Part shown: in pieces, positions 26,054 through 36,900 of the stretch | How the letters are laid out: each line of letters starts with the position of its first letter | Numbering within the stretch: position 1 is the stretch's first letter | Assembly: GCA_028583605.1 (NCBI GenBank) | Contig: CM053333.1 | Location: 7,892,638-7,956,637 of the forward strand | Length of the DNA: 64,000 bases | Origin: Dastarcus helophoroides | Lineage: Eukaryota > Arthropoda > Insecta > Coleoptera > Bothrideridae | Direction: 5' to 3' | Made by a program: the position numbers and the translations under genes | Notes under the pieces: model-generated | What the model was told of the DNA's origin: nothing | The model's input: the letters and a program-made list of their open reading frames with translations, nothing else | Database searches by the model: none

Positions 26054-26838
26054 GAATAAAACATTTCCAATATTTGTTAAAATTACTGCAACAAACTGAG
26101 TACACTTAAGTTGTATTTTATTTAGGTTAAAATTAAACAAGTTTCTTTAACGAAAATAGACGGAGTCATACTATATGAAAAGTAAAACATTGTCCAATCC
26201 TCCGAGAGTTGAAATTTTGCCACCCCACCCGGAACTAATTCAATTAGGCGTTTCCTTTTATCAGACAATGTCTTTCATCTACATACATCGTACCTATTTA
26301 CCAATGTATTACAAAATTACTGTTCACTTTAAAGGGTGTCGATATGCCTACTTTTATCACCGAAAGTGTTATAACTACGTTACGACGCCTTATTTTTATA
26401 TTTCATATTTTATTAGAATCCCTCTTCTATTTACTTAAAAGCTTTTACCTATCTAACAAGTACAATCCATTTATGTGCCTAAGCTTTTAGGCACAAATAA
26501 TTAACTTACTTCGGGCTTTAAAAAATCTCACTTTGATTCTACCTCTGCAATATTTCATCCTTAATGACATTTTTGCCAAAAAGGAAATCAACATTGAAGT
26601 AAAGTAACTTATTGTCGTCATCAAGGTTGTTATTGTTAGTTTAGATGGACACTACCATTGACTTAGATGAATATATTAATTAAAAAATGTTAATACTTCT
26701 ATTATTAAATTAGACCATATTCGGAAAATGTTACTTACTTTTATAAAATAATAGGAAGGACAATAATAAAGTATTTGGGCATATTCACATGATTGTATTT
26801 CTAACTCTTACTATGTGGAATTCTTCACTATTCATAAC
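26054..26838. other. Unassigned AT-rich DNA
   Basis: Contains an 87-codon frame (26175-26438) rich in Tyr, Phe and His with no recognised motif. No splice support seen. Confidence 0.4.
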
Positions 26839-27185
26839 TACGAGGGTAAATCAAATGTAAACCGGAATTGCTATCATGTCGCCATAAGGACGTCGGGAGT
26901 GTGCGCATACTCTTAGACATGTTAAGTGGGGATATCACGTGACTTCCTGCGCTCAAGCGAATTTCGTTTTCGCCTCTCGTCAGTTGTAAATACAATGAGT
27001 GAGCAAAATATTCATTCGCACGTTGCACAGCGCGTTATTATTAAATTTCTTGTTGTTGAAGGTCTAAAGCCTGACGAAATTCTTCGTAGACTTGAAATAC
27101 AGTTTGGGGATACTTGTTTGAAGAAAACTCAAGTGTATGAAAGGCACAAAAATTTTTTGGAAGGACGAACTCAAGGCTGACTCGC
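26839..27185 (+). mobile_element. mariner 5' fragment (second family)
   Basis: It begins with a TA-flanked terminus (CGAGGGTAAATCAAATGTAA), a leader of about 155 bp, and ATG at 26995 (MSEQNIHSHVAQRVIIKFLV, CLKKTQVYERHKNFLEG). Coding similarity stops at about 27180 with TGA. It shares leader and start with the reversed copy at 34731-35350, but this one is cut before the catalytic domain. Confidence 0.75.
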
Positions 27186-27902
27186 TACTGACCATATTGT
27201 TCTGCGGAAAAAACTTGCATTAATCGGCTTAATTTAAATTGGTTCTCGGGTCGCGTAACTACCGTTGGCTAGGCAACGAAGTCCGCGATGTATTTGTGAC
27301 CTCACTTCATTTCAACTTTCTTTCAATGGAGTAAAACGTACATATCTACCTACGTATATATCTACGTACGTATCCCAAGTCGCTCGTAAGGAAATTAAAT
27401 TGGGATATTATTTTGTATTCATTCAATAATGTGATACTTTTGGTAATTTATGGCATTTATCATCATTTACATTAAACAGAAATCAAGTAACTAGTTTCAT
27501 GAGGAGGGGCGTCCTTTAGGACAAATCACCGCTGCTATGAATATAATTTCTCGATAGATACGTAAATATATATCATATATTTTCTGAAAAGGAGAATAAT
27601 CTGAAGAGCATATGACAAGGAGGTTATGAGTGTGTATATTGAATGGGAATCCGGGTCGTTCTACGTGCAGACGAAGCCCTATTATGTATACTTCAATATG
27701 TTTTTGTAAGCGGACAATGGAATAGAGGGAAAATGCAATAAGATTTACTATAAATACTATACAGCCATTTGTAATAACATTAGACGGATGTATTGTTGCG
27801 GTATTACAAAGCTGCTTAATCTTAATGTACCACGTAAGGCTTTATATTTCCGTGACTTAACCTAATGATGTATAGGTACCCTGCGACACTCTCATTCATA
27901 AA
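27186..27902. other. Unassigned DNA between mariner fragment and Tigger
   Basis: No frames, no repeat ends found. A short direct repeat (CTACCTACGTATATAT, CTACGTACGTAT) lies at 27348-27370. Confidence 0.45.
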
Positions 27903-27904
27903 TA

Positions 27905-30420
27905 CACCAATACCTCACTTTGCGTCGGGGTTACGTTCTAAAAAAACACGACGCAAATTGAAACGACGCAAAGTAAATTAAGATTTTCTATAGCAAACCA
28001 TATAAAGATCGAAGATAGGTTCCAGGGTTACGAAAATACTACTCTTTAAAAAGAAAATTGAACAAAGTAAACATTTAAAAAACAAAAATAATATAAAATT
28101 TTATTACATACAACAAAAAACAAAAAAAAACGTATTTAATAAAAACAAAAAAAAAACGTATTTAATTAAAACAAAATAAACTATTCAATTAATTTATGAA
28201 AAACAAAATTAAAATTAACCACTGTCTGATGAGTCCATAGTGGCTGTTGTCGTAAGTCGGCTTTCTTTCACAAAAAAGTGGTCCAATATTTGCTGAACAG
28301 CTTTTTTCTTCAACGTAAAATAAATTTCCTTTGAGTAATTGATATTCGTAGCTACCGCCTGGGACACTGTAAAACTCCTTCCGCTGTCAGGATCGTTTTT
28401 TAAAAAAATCTACATAGCTTCGTCAATCAAACACATCGCTTTGGAAATTTGTTTGGAGGTTAAATTTTGTTCTTCGGAGATTTCTATTGAACGGTCAATG
28501 TCATCTTCTTCATTAGCAAATTGCAATTCCAGTTGCAACAGTTCTTCATTAGAGAATTCTTGGTTGTGCGAGGTTAGCAATTCATTTATGTCAGTCTCCT
28601 CCATACCTTCAAAATTAGACTCTCTAGCTAAATAGACATTTCATGACGAACAGCTAGTGTACCATCAACTTCTGCAGCGCATATTCGGTGAACACATTCA
28701 AGCTATATTTTGCGCCAAACACCATTCATGCAAGATGGTTTAATCTCCTCCCACGAATCGGAAATAATTTCTATGGCCTTCATAATGTTGAACTTTTTCC
28801 AAAACTCTAGCATGGGCTAGAGTTATCTTGTCCATCGGTCTCACTTAAAAGAAGTTTATATGCTTGTCGAAGGTAATAAATTTTAAAAGTCGATATTACT
28901 CCCTGATCCATCAGCTGAATAACTGATGTCGTATTAGGCGGCAAAAATGCAAATTTCACGTTTTCTGACAACTCATCAAAATAAACTGGGTGGCCAGGAG
29001 CATTGTCTACTAGGACCAAAGCCTTGAAGTTTAAATTTTCCTTGTTGCAATAAACCTTAATTTCTGGAATAGCACAAGTTGAAACCCAGTTTTGAAATAA
29101 TGATGTTGTCATCTATGCTTTTTTGTTTGCTCGCCAGTGGACAGGAAGCAGATTCTTTGAACACTCTTTCATAGCTCTTGGATTTTCTGATTGATAAATG
29201 AGAAATGGTTTAAATTTAAAATCACCATTTGCATTACCACCAAGAAGAAGAGTCAGTCTATCCTTGCTAGCTTTAAATCCTGGCGCAGATTTTTCTGTTT
29301 TAGATATGAAAGTTCTGTTGGGTAGACGTTTCCAAAATAACCCAGTCTCGTCAACATTAAAGACTTGTTTCGGATCATGAAATAATGCTTTTAACTATGT
29401 CGGGTAGCGTTCTGCAGCAGTTAAATCAGCGCTAGCTGCTTCGCCTTTAAGAGCAATGCTGTGTAGATTTGCTCGAACCTTGAATCTCTCAAACCAGCCC
29501 TGACTAGCTTCAAATGTTTCATTCTTGTCTGTATTACTACCACTAGCATTATCGTTGGATACTGCTTTACTTTTTATGTCATCAAATAAGCTTTTTGCTT
29601 TCGTCTGAATTACCATTTTACTTAATGGTATTCTCTGCGCAACTTGATTTTCAATCCAAATAGAAAGCAAGGACTCCATTTTGATCATGAAAGCACTCCT
29701 TGTACGGGTCAGCGTTTTAGCATCTAATGATGTTGCAGATTTTGCAGCCTCTCTTATTTTATCCCCATCTCGATCTCTAAAAGTTCTGACAGTTGTTGCA
29801 GCCAGACCAACAGCCTTTGCTATCTCCACAGTTTTTTCTCCCTTATCAAATCGTCGCAGAATATCTAATTTTGTCTCCAAGCTAATAGTTTTTTTTTATT
29901 TTTGGTAATTCTACCAGCAGCGCCCTTTCCACTCATTTGGCTAAAAAAAGTACAAGTGTATGTAAAAAAATGATATAACTCTGCCAATAAATAAATTGGA
30001 AAAATATTTACCTTTTTGGTAAACAGAAACAACCCGTAAATATTTATAATTCTCTTTTAAAAAAAGCACAACACACTAATTGAAACGCTACAAAAAGCAC
30101 AACACACTACATAATTGAAACTGAACTCTAAAATTAGCAAAACAAAGTGAAAATAAAACTGTATTAAAATTGCGTTGATTTTCGGTTAGAAAGGGAATCT
30201 TCGAGTTTTGATGGCATGGTGCAATTAGAAACAAAAGTGGTGCCATATTTTAGAAAAAAGAAGAAAATTTTAAAAATTTGAGAAGAAAAATTAAAGACTC
30301 GAACCCAAAACAACGCAACCTCGAAAATCTAACGACGCACAGTGAAAACTAGTACTAATTGAGCAGCGACGCAACTTCGAAAAAATGCAAAACGAAACGA
30401 CGCAAAGCGAGGTATTAGTG
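27905..30420 (-). mobile_element. Tigger (pogo superfamily) transposon, full length, inactive
   Basis: 2516 bp, flanked by TA on both sides (27903-27904, 30421-30422). Ends are near-perfect inverted repeats (CACCAATACCTCACTTTGCG at the left, CACTAATACCTCGCTTTGCG from the right), and further ACGACGCAAA motifs recur inside both ends. Size, TA target and coding content are those of Tigger elements. A non-LTR tail (30537-30668) and a mariner end (from 30746) follow just outside. Confidence 0.9.
28410..29880 (-). pseudogene. Tigger transposase (stops and frameshift)
   Basis: The reading begins at 29880 with a helix-turn-helix (LDILRRFDKGEKTVEIAKAV), then a CENP-B-type DNA-binding half (SQGWFERFKVRANLHS). 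An in-frame TAG at 29395-29397 is followed by FNVDETGLFWKRLP. A second TAG at 29113-29115 (tryptophan position) precedes MTTSLFQNW. VLVDNAPGH and LMDQGV complete the DDE triad, 32 residues apart. After 28807 the frame breaks and more stops appear before an acidic C-terminal tail at 28604-28410. All three catalytic Asp are present, but the gene is dead. Confidence 0.88.
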
Positions 30421-30536
30421 TATATGTAATTCATTCGAAGACCACCACCGTCACCGTGTTTCCAGGTCCAGTCCAGTGTTACAATTTGCCCAGGATTTCG
30501 TCCAGTATTTTCGCCGGATCTAGACTGAAAACCATT

Positions 30537-30668
30537 GTTTTTTAAATTTAATTCACTCGCAAAGGGTAACCCTATTACCCCTTCAAAGCACTGCGAGTAG
30601 GATGCAGAAACGGATAGATGGCAATCAACCGCCTTCTTAAACAAGGATAGGTTGTAATTTTTGATGAA
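30537..30668 (-). mobile_element. Family-B 3' end fragment
   Basis: Minus-strand 3' end, about 130 bp. It encodes KNYNLSLFKKAVDCHLS, followed by the family's short 3' UTR (GGGTTACCCTTTGCGAGTGA) and an A tail. It lies between the Tigger right end and a mariner terminus. Confidence 0.7.
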
Positions 30669-30745
30669 ATTTGAGTCTCGAATACAATTAAATTTGTAGA
30701 TTTTTTTGTCCTGGAGTTTCATCATAATCAGTGCTGGATTTGCGT

Positions 30746-32000
30746 ACGAGGGTAAATCAAATATGAACCGGAAATTGTTTTTAAAAATTTATTGGTAGAA
30801 GATGCATGTATGAAAGTTATTAACTATTTTTCTATACAGATAAGGAAAAATTTTCATTGTCCATGTAAAACGCTAAGAATTGTCCCTTCCATAGTTTTCT
30901 ACAGCCACTGAACGTATTCCCCTACTTTGACGCAGCATGCTCGTATCTTCCAGTTTAGATGTCAGAAAAAACTTGTCGAGAGTTTTACAACAGACAGAAA
31001 TATTGTTTAGCACAGTCTAGCGGTCTATCTGAACTCCTTATATTGTTATGTTTAAAGAGTTATTATGTTATATTCTTCATAAAAATTATTATTAATTTTG
31101 TTTAAGAAATCTCGTTTATTTATTTTGGTTATCAAAGAATATCAGTCTTATTTTACCTCAGATCTTGATTAAATCAACGGACTAAAACAACAAACAACAT
31201 GTGCTACGCAAATTTTAATAAAACTGTTGCCTGCCAGTAGTAATCCCGTAACAAAACATGTTAGAAGATATGATGTACTACTGAAATCTCCACCAGCACT
31301 GATCGCTGCGCTCTGCGTTGAATTGTTTACACCGGTGTAGGAGAATACAAGGCGCCGCCCATCTACCCCACTATTAGCTCTCAATGTTAAATCTCTCATT
31401 AACATTCTCCCTATGGACAGTGTTTGACTTTCCTGATGTGTATAATCTCCTGATGTTATGAATTTTTCCCAACGGATTGGGAGTTTTTTCATAAAAAGAA
31501 GGGAGGCGTGTTTGCAGCCAATTGCGCACAAATGTCTCAACAGCGGCTCACCTCTAAGAGCTTCTTTCAGTGGCCCAAACATATGATAATCGCATGGTGA
31601 TAAGTCGGGACCATAAGGAGTGTATTCTTATGTTGCCCAATGAATTTCCTCTAATTTTTGATGTGTCAGATTGGCTGAGTGGGGGCGGGCATTGTCGTGA
31701 AGCAAAATCACATTTCTGACCGAAAATTCGCGCCTCTTCTGCCGATATGAGCGTTTTGCTTCATCCAACAGCTGACAGCATTAACCGTACGTCGTTCATG
31801 CAGAAAATTGACGTGCACAACTCCTTTAAAATCCCAAAACACTGTCCCAAGGATCTTTCCAACTAAGAGGCGAGGTTTTGCTTGATGGGTGCACCTCTCC
31901 CCTTTCTTCTCCACTTCATGCTTCCATGGAAGCTAAGGAAGCACAGCTTCCCTTGCAGAAAATCAAAGGTTACGCAATTTTTATTTTAAAAGGAAGGGGG
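30746..32000 (-). mobile_element. mariner 3' half (second family), reversed and decayed
   Basis: It begins at the left with ACGAGGGTAAATCAAATATG, matching the terminus of the copy at 26839. Read on the minus strand, 31914-31708 gives VGKILGTVFWDFKGVVHV and FLHERRTVNA. 31690-31560 gives LLHDNARPHSANLT and YGPDLSPCDYHMFGPLK with D34D spacing but a stop between. The C-terminal part is frameshifted. It belongs to a mariner lineage different from the one at 14927. Confidence 0.78.
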
Positions 32001-33299
32001 AACAAAAACTAAGAAACCAGGCATTCGTACCCCAATTGTTGCATTGGTACCCCTCTTGTCAAAACTTTATTTTTAGTTGTTTTCCCGAGTCCTTTCGTTT
32101 TACGGATTAGTCCGGTGTTCGTCAGAACAGAAAATGATTTGATCTGTTTAGTTTGTCCCTCCGACGATGGGGAGCATAGACGTCATATACGATAACACGT
32201 TAAGATCGCAAAGCACGAAAGGTAGGCGCACGTGACTATCTTACAGCCTCAGCCGAGAAGATGACGCTCATGTTTTTGTTATGTTTAGGGTCCTAGTGCG
32301 TTTCTGGTTGGCTTCTTACATCTGCATCCGTGAGGTTGACGATCACATTTCTGTTATTTTTAGGCTCCTACTGCGTTTTTGGTTTGTTTATAGAGCTTTT
32401 TTATCGCCCTGAAGGATTTTTGGGTCAATTGTTTCTAATTTAGTTCTTTTAGTGTACCTTCTTAGTTAAATAAAAAGGTGAATGTGTGGCATATTAATTT
32501 TTGGAGGTTTCTAAATATTTTTAGCAAAATTTCGTTTTTTCTCTCAAATGTTTTGAAATTTTGACTATCTTCTTAAAATCTAAACTTGAAATTGTTATTT
32601 TTTTATTATGCATTTTAAATCATGAGAGAAAATTTAATTTTTTTAGAATGAATATATTTTTAGCCAAAATTAAACCACAAAAACAAAAATTAAATTTATT
32701 TCAAAAATAACAAAACTCTCAGTTTATTCTCGAAATTTTGCTATTATATTTAAAAAGATTTGAAATTTTCAGCAAAAAATTGAATAAGTTATCAACAAAA
32801 CAAAATTTTTAATTTAAAAAATTCGGGAATGTTTCTAGTTCCAGGTTTTTTTCGAAATTTCGATATTTTTTTAGAGATTTTCTTAAACTCCGATTTCCTT
32901 TTTATAAATATTGGGTTTTTATTAAAGTGGCTACTTTAATTGGTTGTTTTAGAATTATAATTCGAGTTTAAAACGTAGAAATACAGTCGAAATTTGCAAC
33001 TTTTTTCCAAAAGTTTCAACTTGATTTAACCTAAAAATTGTCTAGAGATTTCAACTTTTAAGTGGCATAATCTTAACTTGAACGTTGAATCTTTAAAACA
33101 ATCAGTAATTACTAGTTTAAACTCTTATCTGCGAGCTGAGTTTTTGAAAAAGATCAAAATTTGTACAAAGGGATCCCAGGCTCGAGATTTTTTTTGCTCA
33201 TCATTTCAAATTTAAATTATTACAAAAATAATAAAAATTCCTAGGTCACACTTGATATTTTCAAAAGAAGTCAAAATTTTAAAAAAAATCATTTAAGCT
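32000..33299. other. Unassigned DNA, then T-rich low complexity
   Basis: 32000-32480 holds non-repeat DNA without a frame, perhaps rearranged transposon DNA (TTTCTGTTATTTTTAGG-like words recur at 32272 and 32350). 32500-33290 is TTTCGAAATTTT-type low complexity. Confidence 0.45.
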
Positions 33300-33530
33300 T
33301 TATTTTCCGATCAGCTTCCCCATTTACAAAAGGTGCGACACGCCACTGATGCTTGCTTGTTTAGATTCAGGGTTGTAATGGTGGACCCAAGTCCAGGCAG
33401 CATTAATCGTACAACGTTCATGCAGAAAATCGACGTGCACAACTCCTTTAAAATCCCAAAATCCTATCGCAAGAACCTTTCTAGCTGTGAGGCGAGTTTT
33501 TGCCTTGACGGGTGCACCTTCCTCCTTTCT
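33300..33530 (-). mobile_element. mariner internal fragment, rearranged
   Basis: The minus strand reads GAPVKAKTRLTARKVLAIGF and FWDFKGVVHVDFLHERCTINA, then jumps back to WVHHYNPESKQAS, which belongs upstream of GAPVKAKTR in an intact transposase. The order is therefore scrambled: this is either two copies fused or a local duplication with rearrangement. Confidence 0.7.
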
Positions 33531-34730
33531 TCTTTTTTTTTTAAGTTTAATCCACTCACAAAGGGTAACCCCCACTGAGAGTAGGATGCGGAAACAAGGA
33601 TAGATGGCGATGAACCGCCTTCTTAAAAAAGGATAGGTTGTAATTTTTGGGGAAAATTCCTTTCGGTAACAAGTTCCATAACCTGGAAGTTCTATAGAAA
33701 AAAGAGTCTCCGTAGACAGAAGTCCTCACTGTGTCAAGCTGGACCGCACAGGAATTTGCTGTCTTCGACTGTCTAGTACGTCTCAAGAATCTTGCCCTTG
33801 GGAGGATTGATCCTATTAGTTCCTGCGAGCATCTTCCATGATAGTACTTGTAGAAAAGAAACAAGTTACAAACCATACGCTCGTGCTCTAGTGTTTCGAG
33901 AGAATCGGTCAGACTCTCGTCATCAATTAGGCCAATAGCTCTCCTTTGAATTGAATTCAAGAGAGCTAAAGTCTGTTTTGGGGGTGAACTCCAAACATGA
34001 GAACAGTATTGGCTAGTGTTGCCTAACTTGAGTAGGAGACAGAACAGACCCCTGAGGTACTCCTGCGAATGTATCGGATGAGATGCCATTGACGACGACC
34101 TGGAGAGATCTGTCAGCGAGAAAATTGGATATTAAATGACAGAGTCCAGGAGGAAGACCATAAGATGTTAATTTGGCGAGAAGAGATCGGTGCCAAACTC
34201 TGTCGAACGTCTTTGAGATATCCAATGCCACAATCCTAGCCTCACCATGTTTTTCCATAGCTGAGTTACAGATGTGAGTAACATATGCCAGTGGAACGTT
34301 GTTGTCTAAAACCGTATTGCCTGTCGGAGATGATTCTATTTTCCTCCAAATACTTGAGAATCTCGATGTTGATAACCTTTTCCATCACTTTAGATATAAC
34401 GGATAACAAATACATAGGGCGACAGTTGTTAGCCAGATTCCTTTTTCCCTTTTTAGGGACAGGCTGCACCCTAGCAGATTTCTTGATGTTAGGGAATACA
34501 CCTTTGTTGTAATAGAGTGTGAACAATTTGCTTAGAACAGGAGTCAACTCTGGGGCGCATTTCTTAAGAACAATAGTGGGAATATCATCAAGGCCAGAAA
34601 CTTTCGAGGTGTCGAGCTCAAGGAGAATCTCCCAGATTGTGCGTTGTCTGAAGACAACTTCAGGCACCTTAGGAAGAATAGTAGGTTCGACGTTTCGAGA
34701 ATCAAATAACAACAGACGAAAAAAACAAAC
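33530..34730 (-). mobile_element. Non-LTR retrotransposon family B, inserted in mariner
   Basis: Minus-strand copy with poly(A) at 33532-33543. 34712-34266 encodes the RT fingers (LDTSKVSGLDDIPTIVLKK, ANNCRPMYLLSVISKVMEKV). 34258-34020 encodes [20 protein letters not shown] and [11 protein letters not shown]. The YADD region is deleted at this point. 34013-33556 then gives the C-terminal part ([47 protein letters not shown]). Its 3' UTR is short (GGGTTACCCTTTGTGAGTGG and a poly-A). It interrupts a mariner transposase right after PLNLNK. The clade is in the Jockey/CR1 group; not resolved further. Confidence 0.8.
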
Positions 34731-35350
34731 TTGTTTAGATTCAGGGGTGTAATGGTGGATCCAGTCTCATCACACGTGACGATACGTTGCAAAAAATCAT
34801 CACCTTCACATTGAAAACGTCCAAAATGGCGCTGACAAATCTCCAGACGTTGTTGTTTCAGTTCTTCAGTCAAAAAACGAGGTAACCACCAGGCAGAAAT
34901 TCTTCAAAACTCCAGTTCATCTATAATGATGGATTGAGCACTCCCAAAACTTATCCCTATCTGAGCTGCAATTTCACCAACAGTTAAACGGCGATCACCT
35001 TCCAAAAGGCGTTAAACAGTTTTAATCTTGTCCGCAGTCACACTGATCCGAGGACGACCGACATGAGGTTCATATTCAACTTGAGATCATCCTTCCAAAA
35101 ATTTGTTGTGCCATTCATACACTTGAGTTTTCTTCAAACAAGTATCCCCAAACTGTGCTTCTAATCTACAAATAATTTCGGCGGGCTTTACACCTTCAAC
35201 GGCAAGAAATTTAATAATAGTGCGCTGCGCAACGTGTGGATAAACCTCTTGCTTACTCATTGTATTTACAACTGACGAACAGCGAGAACGGAATTCGCTT
35301 GAGCGCAGTTAGTCACGTCATATCCTTATGTAACATGTCTAAGAATTTAA
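34731..35350 (-). mobile_element. mariner 5' half (second family), reversed
   Basis: From about 35345 leftward: a 5' leader matching that of the 26839 copy, then ATG at 35275 (MSKQEVYPHVAQRTIIKFL), CLKKTQVYEWHN, the second helix-turn-helix ([20 protein letters not shown]), ELKQQRLEICQRHF and RIVTCDETGSTITPLNLNK. The first catalytic Asp is kept, but the glycine of GDE is replaced by Cys. Stops interrupt it. It ends where family B begins. The outer terminal repeat is missing. Confidence 0.78.
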
Positions 35351-36900
35351 CAGATTTCTCGAAATGTGACAGATTTCTCGAAATTTGGAGTTTTATTTTT
35401 CAACATTTGTCTTTACTTTCGAAATTATTTTACTAATTGTGATCAAAATTTCACTGTTCAATTTTTATTCTTAATTTTGCTTCAATTTGTTTAACTTTTT
35501 TAAAGTTTGACTTTCTCAAAAGTTACTCGAAGTTTTCAAAATTTGGTTTTTCTTCGATTTTACGATTTTTATTATTTTATTATTAAAATTGCAATTTTTT
35601 GAGTTCGTTTTGTTCTCTAACTCTCAATATGGTTTAATAGTAAAGGTTTTTTATTAAAATTTGACTTACTTTGAGAACTTTCGGCAACATTCGTTGTTTT
35701 TTCCGAGATGTTTCCATTTTTTATTTTAGATTTTGAATTTTTCTGAGGATTTCAAACTTTATCTCGGATTTTGACATTTTCTGTTCCTCGAAACATGTTT
35801 ATTTACTCAAAATTAGTTCGAAATGGTTTTTTTTCTGTTTCTTTATTTCTTGGAAAAATTTAACTTTTTTTTTCTAAAAAGTTGTGTCCAACTTTTACTG
35901 AAAAATTAATAAAAATGAGACCAGTAGTTTAAAATTTTGAACTCTTTCCCAAATTGGTCTTCTTCTAGAAATTTTGTCTCCTTTTTTCAAAATTAAGTCG
36001 AAATTGTAAAATAAATATTTCTTGAGAAATTTCATCTCAAAATTTACAAATTTCGTTTATTTTCGCACAATGATGTCGTTATTGTAATAAAAATATGTCT
36101 TGGGAAATTTCAATATTTTTTCCGAAATTTTAATGTTATGCTAGAATTTATAAAAAAGTGACAATCAGTAGAAAAATATTTTTAGAAATTTCAACTTTTT
36201 CAAAGTCGTTCTTTTTTATAAATTTCGTCTTTTTCTCTCAAAATTGGTTAATTTTCTCAAAATTAGGTAGAAATTTTAATAAAACATATTTCTTAGAAAA
36301 TTTTAAGTTTTTGTCAAAATTACAAATAAAAAAGTAAAAATTGCGTAAAAAATATTTTCAAAATTTTCAACTTCCTAAATTTGCTTTCTCAAAAATGTTT
36401 CCTTTTTCTTTTTTCTTCTTAAAATTCGTTTATTTTTGTATAATTAGAACGCTAGCAATAAAAAATATTTCGCGTATTTCAACATTTTTTACATGTTATG
36501 TTTATACATAAAATTTCGTAAAAAATGTTGAAAGTAAAAATCGCGAGAAAAATATTTTTAGAAATTTTAACTTCCCCAAGTTCGTTCTTTTCTGAAAATT
36601 TCGTCTGTTCTTCTCAAAATTGGCTCATTTTCTCAAAATTAGGTAGAAATTGTAATAAGAAATATTTCTTGGCTTCCGTTCTTCACCAAATTCATCTTTT
36701 TCTATAAATTTCGATTTATTTCTCAAAATTTTCTTAATATTCAAAATCTTGATAAAAGAGGCACAATTTCGAGGGAAATATTGAAATCTTTTTCTCAATA
36801 CTTGAAGATTGTGTCAATATTTAAATATAAAGTAATAATTTCGGGACAAATGTTTTTGGAAACTTCGATTTTTCGGTTTTTTGGAAATTTCGACTCCTCT
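35351..36900. repeat. T-rich low-complexity block
   Basis: Same AAATTTCG/TTTTCTC vocabulary, T-rich on the plus strand. AAAATTAGGTAGAAATT recurs at 36257 and 36634, suggesting a ~377-bp step, but a longer array is not evident. Confidence 0.55.

Noticed and set aside
26175..26438. 87-codon frame as a gene
   Set aside because: No motif, odd Tyr/His-rich content, no splice signals or neighbours to support it.
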